A stretch of 64,000 nt of DNA. Origin: Apodemus sylvaticus. Taxonomy: Eukaryota > Chordata > Mammalia > Rodentia > Muridae. Below, piece after piece: positions 1-9,838 of this stretch. The notes under the pieces were generated by a model, which saw nothing but the letters and a program-made list of their open reading frames with translations, had not been told where the DNA came from and made no database searches. The first letter of the stretch is position 1. Each line of letters begins with the position of its first letter. Where the stretch lies: assembly GCF_947179515.1 (NCBI RefSeq), contig NC_067478.1, positions 25,970,266-26,034,265 on the forward strand, read 5' to 3'. Made by a program: the position numbers and the translations under genes.

Positions 1-776
1 TGGAGTTCAGAGAAGAGGATGTAGGAGAGCTATTGTGGCCCTTTGATGCTCCCTATAAACAGCCTTGGTTCTCTATCACCATGGCTGTTGCACATCCATC
101 GTCATGTAGTTAGCAGATGTCAAAATATACTGGACAGGGAAGTGTGAACCCTTGATCTGCCTATGTGAGGCAGACCAATGGCATTAACATACTGGGGAAG
201 ACTTTGGGGCTTCGATGTCAGGCAGTGTGGTGGAGGAAATGGTTACCCCACAGAGGGGCTGGTGATGCCTGCATACATACCAAGAGCTTGTTCTGGAATC
301 CTACATAACCTAGTGCAGATAATCCTCCAGTCACATTGATGAATTCCATCTTACAATGAATGCTGCCCATTTCTTCATTTCCCTACCAAACTTTATAGGG
401 TCTAGGGCATCCTTATTTGGAGAATCCAACGTATCCTTCTAAATGTCTATCAAGATGAATAGAATAAAATTCGGGATGATCTGGAATAAGTAGAAGTTAT
501 TTCAGGGAAAGCCAGTTTTATCCTTCATGTTTTTACTTACTTAAAAAAATCTTAATGGTAGCAAAAGTAATGACTTTTGTGACTAAAAGTCTGGAATACA
601 TATGGTACGACTATATTCTTAAATTAACATTTAAATGTAAATCTATAAAAGGTTTTTGGGGAAGAAACAGTGCTACTCACAGGGGCATAAGGCCCATGTG
701 TTTAGGGGCTGAGTTCCTTATGTGAGTTTTAACTTTAGTGTTTAAAATTTGAAGTGATTTTCTAGAAAGCACAGTT
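1..776. other. Unassigned, apparently single-copy DNA
   Basis: No open frame of interest, SINE, LTR or simple repeat was recognised. Composition is ordinary AT-leaning mammalian sequence. A diverged repeat could be hidden here. Confidence 0.45.
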
Positions 777-817
777 ATCAAATAGTTATGGGAAGAGTCC
801 TCCCATAACTATTTGAT
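777..817. repeat. Perfect inverted repeat, 17-bp arms, 7-nt loop
   Basis: The left arm (777-793) is the exact reverse complement of the right arm (801-817), separated by AGAGTCC. The arms begin ATCAAATAG and end CTATTTGAT. The stem stops abruptly at both outer ends, since bases 776 and 818 do not pair. It is seen directly in the sequence. It could be the core of a small fold-back element, a template-switch mutation, or an RNA hairpin if transcribed. The loop is short for a typical animal pre-miRNA. Confidence 0.9.
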
Positions 818-899
818 TTAGTGGATTAGAAATTGGGTTGAGGTTATGGGCTTAGGAATATATATAAATGTAACATGATTAGAAGCTATCCCATCTAGT

Positions 900-926
900 G
901 TTTGTTTTGTTTTGTTTTGTTTTTTG
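900..926. repeat. (TTTTG)n short tandem repeat
   Basis: About five tandem TTTTG-type units lie at the 5' edge of the LTR-like element that follows. They may have replaced its first bases. Confidence 0.85.
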
Positions 927-1320
927 TCAACTTGATGTAAGCAAGAGACATCTGGGAACAAGAACCTCAGTTCAGAAAATGACTTCAGACTCCTTGTAGG
1001 CAAGCCTGTGGAATATTTTATTGATTAATGACTTATGTGGAAGGCCCGAGCCCCACAAGAGGGCTGCCACCCTGGGCAGGCAGTATACCCTGGGGGATAC
1101 ACTAAATCAGGCTGAACAAGCCACGAGGGCAGGCCTGTAAGCAGCATTCTATCCTGATCTTTGTGTCAGTTCCTCTTCTAGGTTGCTTCCTTGTGTTCCT
1201 GCCCTGGCTTCCCTACTTCCCTTCATAATGCATTACAACTGGAAGCTGAAATAAACTCTTTCCCCACCAATCTACTTTTGCTCATGGTGTTTTATCAGAG
1301 CATCAGAAACTAAGGAAAAC
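925..1320 (+). mobile_element. MaLR-type solo LTR (subfamily unassigned)
   Basis: The block runs from TTGTCAACTTGATGTAAGC near the start, through an AATAAA signal at 1250-1255, to a tail ending in a CAGAAACTAAGG motif. This layout matches a very common rodent repeat. Its 3' end (poly-A signal, a CATGGTGTTT segment, a terminal CTAA stretch) parallels primate MaLR LTRs such as THE1. No clear target-site duplication was found. No internal retroviral sequence is present. The family call is from memory; an RMER-type label is possible. Confidence 0.6.
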
Positions 1321-1444
1321 AGAACACAAGCACTTGGGAATGAGCTGATGTCTAGTAAAGGCATCTCTAATTTTTCAAGTAAATTTTCCTCAAGGATTTA
1401 GGGATTAGGTATGTTTTCATCATTTGTATTTGTAGCTTTATTTT

Positions 1445-1565
1445 TTCCCTCAGATCCCTTTAGGATAGACAATTTATTTCCATTTTCCATTTTACAGATC
1501 CTCTGCATCAAGAAGTTGGCCCATCACAAGCTCTGTAAAGACCTAAGTCAGAGCCATCACCAGAT
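1445..1565 (-). repeat. MIR SINE fragment
   Basis: CCATTTTACAGAT is followed by a worn copy of the inverted MIR core (AAGTTGGCCCA, then AAGTCAGAGCC). A segment seems deleted between them. Confidence 0.5.
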
Positions 1566-1834
1566 AGTAGAACTGCCAGAAAGCAAGACGTTACCCGACA
1601 CTGAGTTATAAAAAGCTGGATCTATTCCAGAGAGACCGTGATTTCAGCTGGTTCTTGTAGCATTTCTTCTTGGCGTTACATCCTCTGTTCTTTGTTCAGT
1701 AATAAAACACACCGTACATCACAGCATCGGGCAGTACCAAGAATTGTTATCTGCTAGAGTTGGCAAGACTGGCAGAATGGAGGCTTTCCATAAGACTATG
1801 GAGAAGAAACTGTCATTTCCTGCCTAAAGGACTA

Positions 1835-1945
1835 GCTGTGTGCCAGTCACTATGCTGGGCGCTTCAGATCACGTCAGGTCAGGTTTTACAGCTGCCTTTT
1901 GAGTTGAGTAATATCATATCTAATACAAATGAGAACATGGAGAGT
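1835..1945 (-). repeat. MIR SINE fragment
   Basis: TGTGTGCCAGTCACTATGC followed by a GCGCTTCAGATC-like stretch matches the inverted 3' part of MIR (tgtgccaggcactgtgctaagcgcttt). Confidence 0.65.
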
Positions 1946-3399
1946 GGGATAATATTCCTGCAATTATGCCTCTTGAATGAACTAGAATGTTCCCTAAGAT
2001 GACTAATCCCAGGTCATCATTCACCCCTCTTTCCTTGGTATTGACCTTCTAAACTTGATAAATGATGAACTGCATCATCAATAAACTGACAAGAAAGAAA
2101 TGGAGATGGGATAGAAGGTGGTTCCTTTTCCTTGGTCTTTAATTAGTCTAAAAGACCTACTATAAACCACTCGGTAGAAAATGGAAGACAGATCGCTCCA
2201 AGGGCTGAGGAACTCTTTGAATTTGAAGCATTTATATATTTACTAGAGAGGAAATGTTACCATTTTAAGGGTAGGTAGAACTCAGGGCTACTCAGATGCC
2301 CTGAAATTCAGTGATTTTTCTGAGAAAGAAAAACAGTCTCTTTGCTTTATTGGGGATAATTTAATTGAATTCAAAATTCTTTTAGTGCACTTTTGGCATT
2401 ATTAATTAAAAGGTGCAAGCCAAACAATGGTTTTTACTAACTACCAGAAATGGCAGATAAATTGCATCTTCTATTTTAAATTCCCCTCGGTGGGATACAT
2501 TATTAAGCTTTGAGAATTTGCAAGCATAAATTAGGCTGAGGAAACAGACAAATGGACACCTCCTCTTTCTTCTTACCTTGACCCTGTGATGGCGATGATC
2601 TAACTTCCACACTGCTGCTTCTTGCTATCCTTGCTGGGCAGTCCAGAGGGTGCCAAATCAGAAGGCTAGGGTGACCTTCAGCCAAGGACATCAGTACGTG
2701 TTTTGAGTTTTGTAAGGGCCTTAAACAAATTCAGTTAAAAGGCAGGCAGCAACATTCACAAGAAGCCAATATGGGTCAGTCCTTTATTCTGAGGGTCATG
2801 GTCAAATGAAGCTGCACTTGCACATAGCCTGAAGAGGAAACAGCCTTGTTCTGTCTTCATTGCTTGTTTGTGAAGTAGGAGCAAAGTACAGTTCTCTGGT
2901 AGTGGTGAGAACAAAGCTATGGCATCCTTAGGTTGCCTGATCCCTAGTGACTCTGTGGACAGGGCTCAGGAATACCAAGCCTCACTACCTGAACTTTTGC
3001 TCTCAAATATAGGAGATTAATGTGTCCAAGGAGGCACTTGAGGTAAGGGTGGCCCGCTAGGATCATGATGCTTCACTCTGTCACTCACAGGAAGTGAGTA
3101 GATTTAGATGACACTTCCTTCTCTGTTGAGAGACACATCGGACTCTCTTCTCCCATCTCCATAGGTTTGAATATGGAAAAATATATGTACTTTTCTTATT
3201 CTTAGCATTCTTGACAACCCTAGACAGCACAAATGTCTTGAACTTGGCACAATGGAGAGAACACGTACTTAAGAGTTCTGTGTTTGCTGGGTCCTCACTG
3301 CTAGAGTTGGTGGGTCCATGAAGCTTCAATTTGGGATATCAGGTGGCTAGAAGCTCACGTGAGATACCTCCAAGTCTGAAGATATTTGAACTATGTTTG
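1946..3399. other. Unassigned, apparently single-copy DNA
   Basis: Nothing recognised on either strand. The short antisense open frames at 2.4-2.7 kb and 3.1-3.3 kb have no domain signature. Confidence 0.4.
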
Positions 3400-3515
3400 C
3401 ACTAATCTGTTCAAAATCACAGTGTTATTAAGAGACAAAGCTAGGACTCTAATAAGACAGTCTGACTCCAGTGTCTGTTCCTTTAGCCTCTGGATAATTG
3501 ACTGCATGATCTTCA
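3400..3515 (-). repeat. MIR SINE, including its 5' end
   Basis: CTAGGACTCTAATAAGACAG, then TCTGACTCCAGTGTC and CCTTTAGCC, is an inverted MIR tRNA-like 5' region. A plus-strand MIR-like stretch (GATCTTCAGCAAGTTCTTTA) follows at about 3510-3545, so two oppositely oriented copies may abut. Confidence 0.6.
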
Positions 3516-3821
3516 GCAAGTTCTTTACCTTTGAACATCATGACCATCATATAACCCCAGATTTGCAAACTCCATACTAGCCTTATCCCTCAGTAGTTCT
3601 TGGGATACTGTGACATAATATTCTGCATCTAGACTGAGCACAAGAAAAAGTGGGAGGGATATCTTGAACTCCCCTCCCCCATCCCAACAATGACTGGTTC
3701 TCTAGTTCCCGTCAGTACATTCTTTAGGTGGTCCAGATACGGCCCAGAGATGTGCTTGCACTTCTTGCCAGCTGCACATCAAGCATGGGGGAGGATGTCA
3801 AGTAACTACTGGCCACACAAC

Positions 3822-3985
3822 TCCAGTGTGACCTGGGACAAATAATTTGGTTTCGCCCTGCTCCTCAAGTTTCTACTTATACAATGGCAATTGAGAGTAA
3901 AAAATATGCCTCTAGGCTTGTTTGTGAGAAATGAGTTAATGTGAGAGCAAAGTGAAAGGCACCAGCCTGGCCCCTGGAGCAGAGA
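3822..3985 (+). repeat. MIR SINE
   Basis: GTGTGACCTGGGACAAATAA, then TACAATGGCAATTGAGAG and a GAAATGAGTTAATGTGAG segment, follow the MIR order on the plus strand, ending near AGGCACC. Confidence 0.65.
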
Positions 3986-4029
3986 AAGGACATTGGAATA
4001 AAATGGGCCATCTTGAATCTGACTGTACC

Positions 4030-4180
4030 CATTGCCAGCCCATAAGTCAGGGTGAGCCTTTTGGCTTTTGTAATTTCTGTTTCCTTATTTTAAAAATAGG
4101 GATATGACACCTACTTCAGAGAGTTGTTTCAATATTATAAAAGGAATGGGATCAGCACACCATAGATAGTATATAAACAC
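4030..4180 (+). repeat. MIR SINE fragment
   Basis: TTTCCTTATTTTAAAAATAG followed by a GACACCTACTTCAGAGAGTT stretch matches the central and 3' part of MIR. It runs into an AT-rich stretch that repeats TAGATAGTATATAAA twice (4164-4178, 4200-4214). Confidence 0.6.
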
Positions 4181-4712
4181 AGTATATAAAATTGTGTATA
4201 TAGATAGTATATAAAAACATATAAAATATGCTCTGGGACATCTGAGGAGAGCAGCAGTGAGACTCAAGCCCTTGTATAGGCAGAAGGGACTTGATTCTGT
4301 GGCAGGTTCTGAGGATCAGGAAGAAAGTAGTTCCTCCACCCCGAAGACAAGAGATTCACAATAAGCCACAGATGATTACACCTGCCAGGAACTCACCTCA
4401 AGTTAGAAGGTACCCTCCTCTTGCGCTCTAACTCACATTTGATGGTGTTTTATTTCCACCCATTTCATTGGTGCTTAGTAACTCTTCCATCTAGAGGTTA
4501 TTAGCATATTTTAAAATGAATTCTTTGAGAATTTTATACAATGTATTTTGTCATAGTCACCCCAAACTCCTCAAAGTTCAATCTCCCCTTTTCTACCCAC
4601 CTAACTTTGTGTTCTCATTGAAAGAAATATTTAGTACAATTTGTACTGCCCATATACTCTAGGGTGTCCACTGAAGTGGCCAGCCTAACTAGGGACCACA
4701 GCCTTAAGAAAA

Positions 4713-4772
4713 TCTCTCTCTCTGTGTCTCTCTGTCTCTCTGTCTCTCTCTGTCTCTCCCTCTCCCTCTCCT
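4713..4772. repeat. TC/TG-rich microsatellite
   Basis: Tandem TCTCTG and TC units lie inside the LINE-1 3' region. They generate spurious serine/leucine open frames on one strand and arginine/glutamate frames on the other. Confidence 0.9.
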
Positions 4773-4896
4773 CCACCCTCTTTCTGCCCCAATCATTTGC
4801 CAATAACTCCTCTTCTAGAGATGTGACTTTATGCCCACCTCCTTTCTCCATGCTTGGAGGTTTTCAGTCTTGAGCTCCCACAGGTCTTGTGGTATC

Positions 4897-5209
4897 TGTC
4901 TTAGTTAGGGTTTCATTGCCGTGAACAGACACCATAACCAAGGCAACTCTTATAAGGACAACATTCAATTGGGGCTAGCTCACAGGTTCAGAGGTACAGT
5001 CCATTACCATCAAGGCAGAAACATGGCAGCATCCAGGCAGACATGGTGAGATTCTATATCTTCATCTGAAGGATGCTAGGAGAAGACTGGTTCTCAGGAA
5101 GCTAGGACAAGGGTCTTAAAGTCTATGCCCACAGTGACACACTTCCTCCAACAAGGCCACACCTCCGAATTGGGCCACTCCCTGAACCAAACATAGTCAA
5201 ACCACTACA
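4897..5209 (-). mobile_element. Solo MaLR-type LTR with 5-bp target duplication
   Basis: The element begins TGTCTTAGTTAGGG and ends CCACTACA, so it has TG...CA termini, and is flanked on both sides by GTATC (4892-4896 and 5210-5214). A 5-bp duplication is typical of class III ERVL/MaLR elements. Read on the minus strand it has the usual LTR layout, with an AATTGAATG stretch in place of a poly-A signal. No internal retroviral genes are present; a solo LTR usually results from LTR-LTR recombination. It inserted into the LINE-1 3' region around it. Confidence 0.75.
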
Positions 5210-5350
5210 GTATCATAATCACTGTGAGTTGATATGTGGACCTGCTGTGCTGTGTCTGAAAAACTCTATTCTATTTCATTGTGGTTACCTACTGTCTCTG
5301 ACTCTTATAATCTTCCTGCCTCATGCAAACCTTTGGAAGAGGATATGCAA

Positions 5351-6300
5351 TGTAGATTTAGAGTTGAATAAACTGTAGTCTCATATTCTCTCAATCTGAA
5401 CTAATTGTGTGTCTCTGTTATTCACCATTTACTGTAGTAACAAGCTTCTCAGAGAGTTGTTGAGGGAAGTACTAAACTTTGGAGCTGGTCCTTAGGAGCT
5501 GGTTATTACCATGTGCATTTAGAAGAATAATAGTAGTAAGTACTTCTATATTGTCTATTACCTGCATAGCCACAAGGTTAGGACCCTAACAGTGATGCCA
5601 AGTTATTCAAGTTTCTTCTTGTAAAGAATATCCTACATCCATTCAGAAAGTGGTTGGTTACTTCCATGCTATTCATGTCACAGTACCAGTGGGCATGTTT
5701 TACCAGACCAGTGATTATTATAGCTTGCAGAGTTCACAGATGGGTACAATTGATGGTTACTCTTCTGGTATAGTGTGCACAACACATTTAATAGCATATG
5801 AGGATGAAACTTCAGACTGGTATCAGCTTGATACATGTTTTATGATTCAAATATGGTTATCTTCATCACTAGAGTGTTATCATGAAGGTCTGGAGGTAAC
5901 CAACAGCATTGATAATCACCTATAATATTTGGGGGGAGTCTATTGGACTTCACTGTCCAACAGCTCCAAAAGAGGTAAACAATTCCTCAAATGGATATTA
6001 ACATTTTAAATGCATATGCAACATTTCTGATAATCATACTTGGGAACAGAAATAAACATCAATTCTGCTATCAATACCTTCTCTTAGAACAAGAACCACT
6101 TTTGAACCAGCAGACATCAATTTAAAACACAAATTGATGGGCTGGAAAAAGAAGAAAGGTAGGCATCCATTGGGATTCCCATGGGACATAGCTGAAACTG
6201 TTACATATATGCAAAATGATCTTTGTGTGTATGTTCAAGTCCAGCAGGGAAAAAACCTGTAGTTTTTCAAGGGAGACTCTAATTACTATTACTGATTTCT
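5351..6300. other. Unassigned DNA
   Basis: No repeat or gene recognised. The 91-residue plus-strand open frame at 5650-5925 resembles no protein I know and lacks exon-like borders. Confidence 0.4.
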
Positions 6301-6368
6301 AACTTGTATCTGTACTGTACTTGTATCTGTACTTGTATCTGTACTAACTTGTATCAGACTGTATCTGA
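6301..6368. repeat. 12-bp short tandem repeat
   Basis: ACTTGTATCTGT occurs at 6302-6313, 6319-6330 and 6331-6342, with diverged units continuing to about 6368. Confidence 0.85.
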
Positions 6369-6404
6369 AATTAACTAATACCCAAGCAGTTACATATACC
6401 AATG

Positions 6405-9366
6405 ATTTTCTTTTTAATTTATTTACTTTATAACCCAATATCAACCCTTTCTCTCCTCTCAGTACCCCCTCACTCAAGTCTTCCCACATTCTACCTTCCT
6501 CTTCTCTTTTGAGAGGGGGAAGTTCCCCTTGGGGTGTCACTCCCTACTAATCCAATCCTGTACTCTACCAACAACACACCCATCCCCACCCCAACATGTC
6601 AAGTTGCTGCAGAACTAGGCGCATCCTTTCCCACTGAGACCAGATCATTTAAGGGGCACAGTATTCACAGGCAGACAGGCAACAAGCTCAGAAATAGTTG
6701 TTGGAGGTCTTGCATGAAGACCAAGTTACTCATCTGCTACATATATGCAGTAGGCCTATGTCTAGCTGGTGCTCACTATTTGGTCGGTCATTCAGTCTCT
6801 GGGAACTTCCAAGAGTTTAGACTAGTTGACTCTGTTGGTCTTCCTGTGTAGTCCTTGTCGTCTTTCGGTCCTTAAATCCTTCCCCCAACTATTCTGTAAG
6901 ACTCCCCAAGCTCCATCTAATGTCTGAGTGTAAGTCTCTGCATTTCTTAACATTGGCTTCTGGATGGAGCCCCTCATAGAACAGTTCCTGTTTGCAAGCA
7001 TAACAGAGTGTCATTGTGTCAGGGATTGGTTCTTGCCTGTGGGATGGGTCTCAGATTGGTACGGTCATTGGTTGGCCATTCCCTCAGTCTCTGCTTTATC
7101 TTTGTCCCTGCACATCTTGTTCACAGGACACATTTTGAGTCCAATGTTTTGTGGGTGGGTTACTGTCCTTATCCCTCCAGTGGGAGTCTTGCTTGGCTAC
7201 AGGAAATGGTCACTTCAGGATCCATATCCCCTACTGATAGGAGTCTCTGCTAGAGTGGCCCCCATAGACCCTCCTTCCTAGGTCGCTGGAACATCCTACA
7301 GAAATCCCCCCTTCATTGCCGATCTTCCTTTTCTTTCTCCTGCTTTCCTTACATATGATCTCCCTGGTCCACCCCATTCCCCTCCCTATCCCTTCTTCCA
7401 TCCAGTTCCCTCCTTTCATCAACCTCCAATATCTATTTTGTTTCCCCCTCTTAGAAAGATTCAACCATCCTCCTTTATGACTTTCTTATTATTTGGTTTT
7501 CTTTGGGTATGTTGATAATAGCTATGGTTATCTTTATTTTATGACTAATATCCACTTAAAAGTGAGTACATACTATGCATGTCCTTTGGGACGTGGATTA
7601 CTTTACTCATGATGATATTTACTAGTTCCATCCATTTGACTGCAAAATCCATGATGACTTTGCTTTTAATGGCCGACTAGTTTTCCAATGTGTAGCTGTA
7701 CCACATTTTCAGTATACATTCTTCTAGGTTGTTTCCGGTTTCTAGCTATTATGAATAAAACTGTTATGAATATAGTTGAGCACGTGTCCTTGTGGGATGG
7801 TGGAGCATCTTTTATGTATATATAGGAATAGTATAGCTGGGTCTTGAGGTAGAACTATTTCCATTCTGAGAAACTACCAAATTAATTTCCAGAGTGCTTC
7901 ACACTCACACCAGCAGCAGAGGGGGGTTCTTTTTGATCCACAACCTTGAGCTAGTGTGTGCCATTCTTTGTGGTTTTGATCTTAGCCATTTTGATGGGTG
8001 TGAAGTGGGATCTCAGAGTCATTTTGATTTGCATTTTCCTGATAACTAAGGATGCTGAACATTTCTTTAGGTGCTTCTCCGCCATTTTCAATTCCTCTTT
8101 TGAGAATTCAATGTTTTGCTCTCTACTCCATTTTTAACTGGGTTATTTGGATTGTTGGTATCTAACTTCTTGAGTTCTTTATATATTTTGGATATTACCA
8201 CTTGACAGCTGTAGGGATAGTGAAAATCTTTTCCCAATCTGTAGGCTGTAGTTTTGTCTTAATGATGGTGTCCTTTGACTTACAGAAGCTTTTCAGTTTT
8301 ATGAAGTTTCATTTATTAATTCTTGACCAGAGCCACTAGTGTTCTGTTCAGGAAGTTTTCTCCTATACCAATGAGTTCAAGGCTGTTCCTCACTTTCTGT
8401 AGTATTAGATTTAGTGTATCTAGTTTTATGTTGAGGTCTTTAATCCATTTGGACTTGAGTTTTGTGCAGGGTGATAAATATGGATCTATTTGCATTCTTC
8501 TGCATGCGACATCCAGTTAGACCAACCCCATTTGTTGAAGATGCTTTTCATTTTCCTTGGTGTGGTTTTGACTTCTTTGTTAGAAACTAAGTGTGCATAG
8601 GTGTGAGAGTATATTTCTGGGTCTTTGATTCAATTCCATTGATCCACCTGGTCTGTTTCTATACAAACACCACAGAGTTTTTATTACTATTACTCTGTAG
8701 TACAGTTTGAAGTCTGGGATAGTGATACCTCCAGAAGTTTTTATTGTTCAGCATAGTTTTAGCTATTTGTATTTTTTGTTTTTGTGTATGAAGTTGAGAA
8801 TTTCTTTTTTAAGATCTGTGAATATGTATTTGTTGAACTTTTGATGGGAATTGCATGGAATCTGTAGATGGCTTTTTGTAATATGGCCATTTTCACTGTG
8901 ATTACTACCAATCCCCGAGCCTGGGGTATCTTTCCATCTTCTGTTATCTTCCTCAGTGTTTTTCTACAGAGAGTAGAAGTTTGTCATACAGGTCTTTCAC
9001 TTGTTTGATTCCCATTACACCGAGACATTTTAGATTATTTGTGGCTATTGGGAAGGGCACTATTTTCCTAACTTCTTTCTTAGCCCATTAATCACTTGTC
9101 TAGAGGAGGACTACTGATTTGAGTTGTGTATCCAGCCACTTTGCTGAAGTTGTTTATCAGCTATAGGAGTTCTCTGGTAGAATTTTTGGGGTCACTTATG
9201 TATACTATCATACCATCTGTGAATAGCTGTATTTTCATTTCTTCCTTTCTAATTTCTATCCCCTTTATCTCCTTTTATTTTCTTATCGCTCTAGCTAGAA
9301 CTTCAAGTACTTTATTAAAGAGATATGGGAGAGTGGGCAGCCAATTTTAGTGAAAATGCGTTAAAG
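6405..9366 (-). mobile_element. 5'-truncated LINE-1 (Lx-like), dead ORF2
   Basis: Read on the minus strand this is the 3' half of LINE-1: reverse-transcriptase region (about 9366 down to 8500), C-terminal ORF2 (8500 to 7550), then the 3' untranslated region ending in an A-rich tail near 6405. Hallmarks include the antisense of an LI-NNFSKVAGY-like segment at about 9130-9165. The RT active-site region at 9212-9223 encodes FTDG where active elements have FADD. Stops and frameshifts leave no open frame above about 85 residues. At the 5' edge about 15 bases are missing after GTGGGCAGCC before homology stops. ORF2 normally encodes the endonuclease/reverse transcriptase that copies LINE-1 and SINE RNA; this copy cannot. 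Confidence 0.85.
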
Positions 9367-9388
9367 AGTCTCTTCAAGAACATTTTTT

Positions 9389-9838
9389 CTTAATTGAATC
9401 ATCTGAAGTGGGAAAACTCACCTTTAATCTGTGTATTTTGAGATGGGAAGATCCACCTTTAATCTGGGCTACAGCTTCTGGTGTCAGGCTATATAAATGA
9501 CATGAAAGTGGAATCTTTTGCTCTTTGCCTGCTTGTTCTTGCTGTCACTGGAAAATTCACTTCTTCATTGGCATTGTAAAGCCTACTTCTTTGGGATTTA
9601 GTGTATACTGAAGAACAGCTGAGATGTTCAGCTTTGTGGACTGAAAAACTATTGGGTTCTTGGACTTTCTGTTGGTAGACAGCCATTGTTGAACTAACAG
9701 GACTATAAACTGTAAACCATTCTAATAAATACCATATATACACACATATATATTCATATATGTATATATATATATATATTCACGTATATATTCTATCTAT
9801 TTTGTTCCTATAAAGAACCTTAACTAATATAGACATGA
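9389..9838 (+). mobile_element. MaLR-type solo LTR (subfamily unassigned)
   Basis: The element has an AATTGAATCATCTGAAG start region, a CTATATAAATGACATG TATA-like segment near 9490, an AATAAA at 9724-9729, a TA microsatellite, and a terminal CCTTAACTAATATAG. This is the promoter, poly-A signal and terminal order of a MaLR-like LTR. The first bases appear lost. It lies just downstream of the LINE-1 fragment's truncated edge. Confidence 0.6.
9734..9793. repeat. TA-rich microsatellite
   Basis: Alternating TA/CA units, self-complementary and able to form a cruciform, lie between the LTR's poly-A signal and its 3' end. Confidence 0.9.

Larger units (their letters stand above)
4517..5350 (-). mobile_element. 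LINE-1 3' end (rodent type), split by an LTR
   Basis: GAGAATTTTATACAATG, then TTGTACTGCCCATATACTC and later CACTGTGAGTTGATATG, follow a known rodent LINE-1 3' untranslated region read in antisense. The order is continuous across 4897-5209, where an LTR interrupts it. The element is 5' truncated and carries no coding part. Confidence 0.6.

Noticed and set aside
6534..7281. Two 105-residue plus-strand open frames
   Set aside because: Both are antisense to the LINE-1 3' untranslated region of the 6.4-9.4 kb element.
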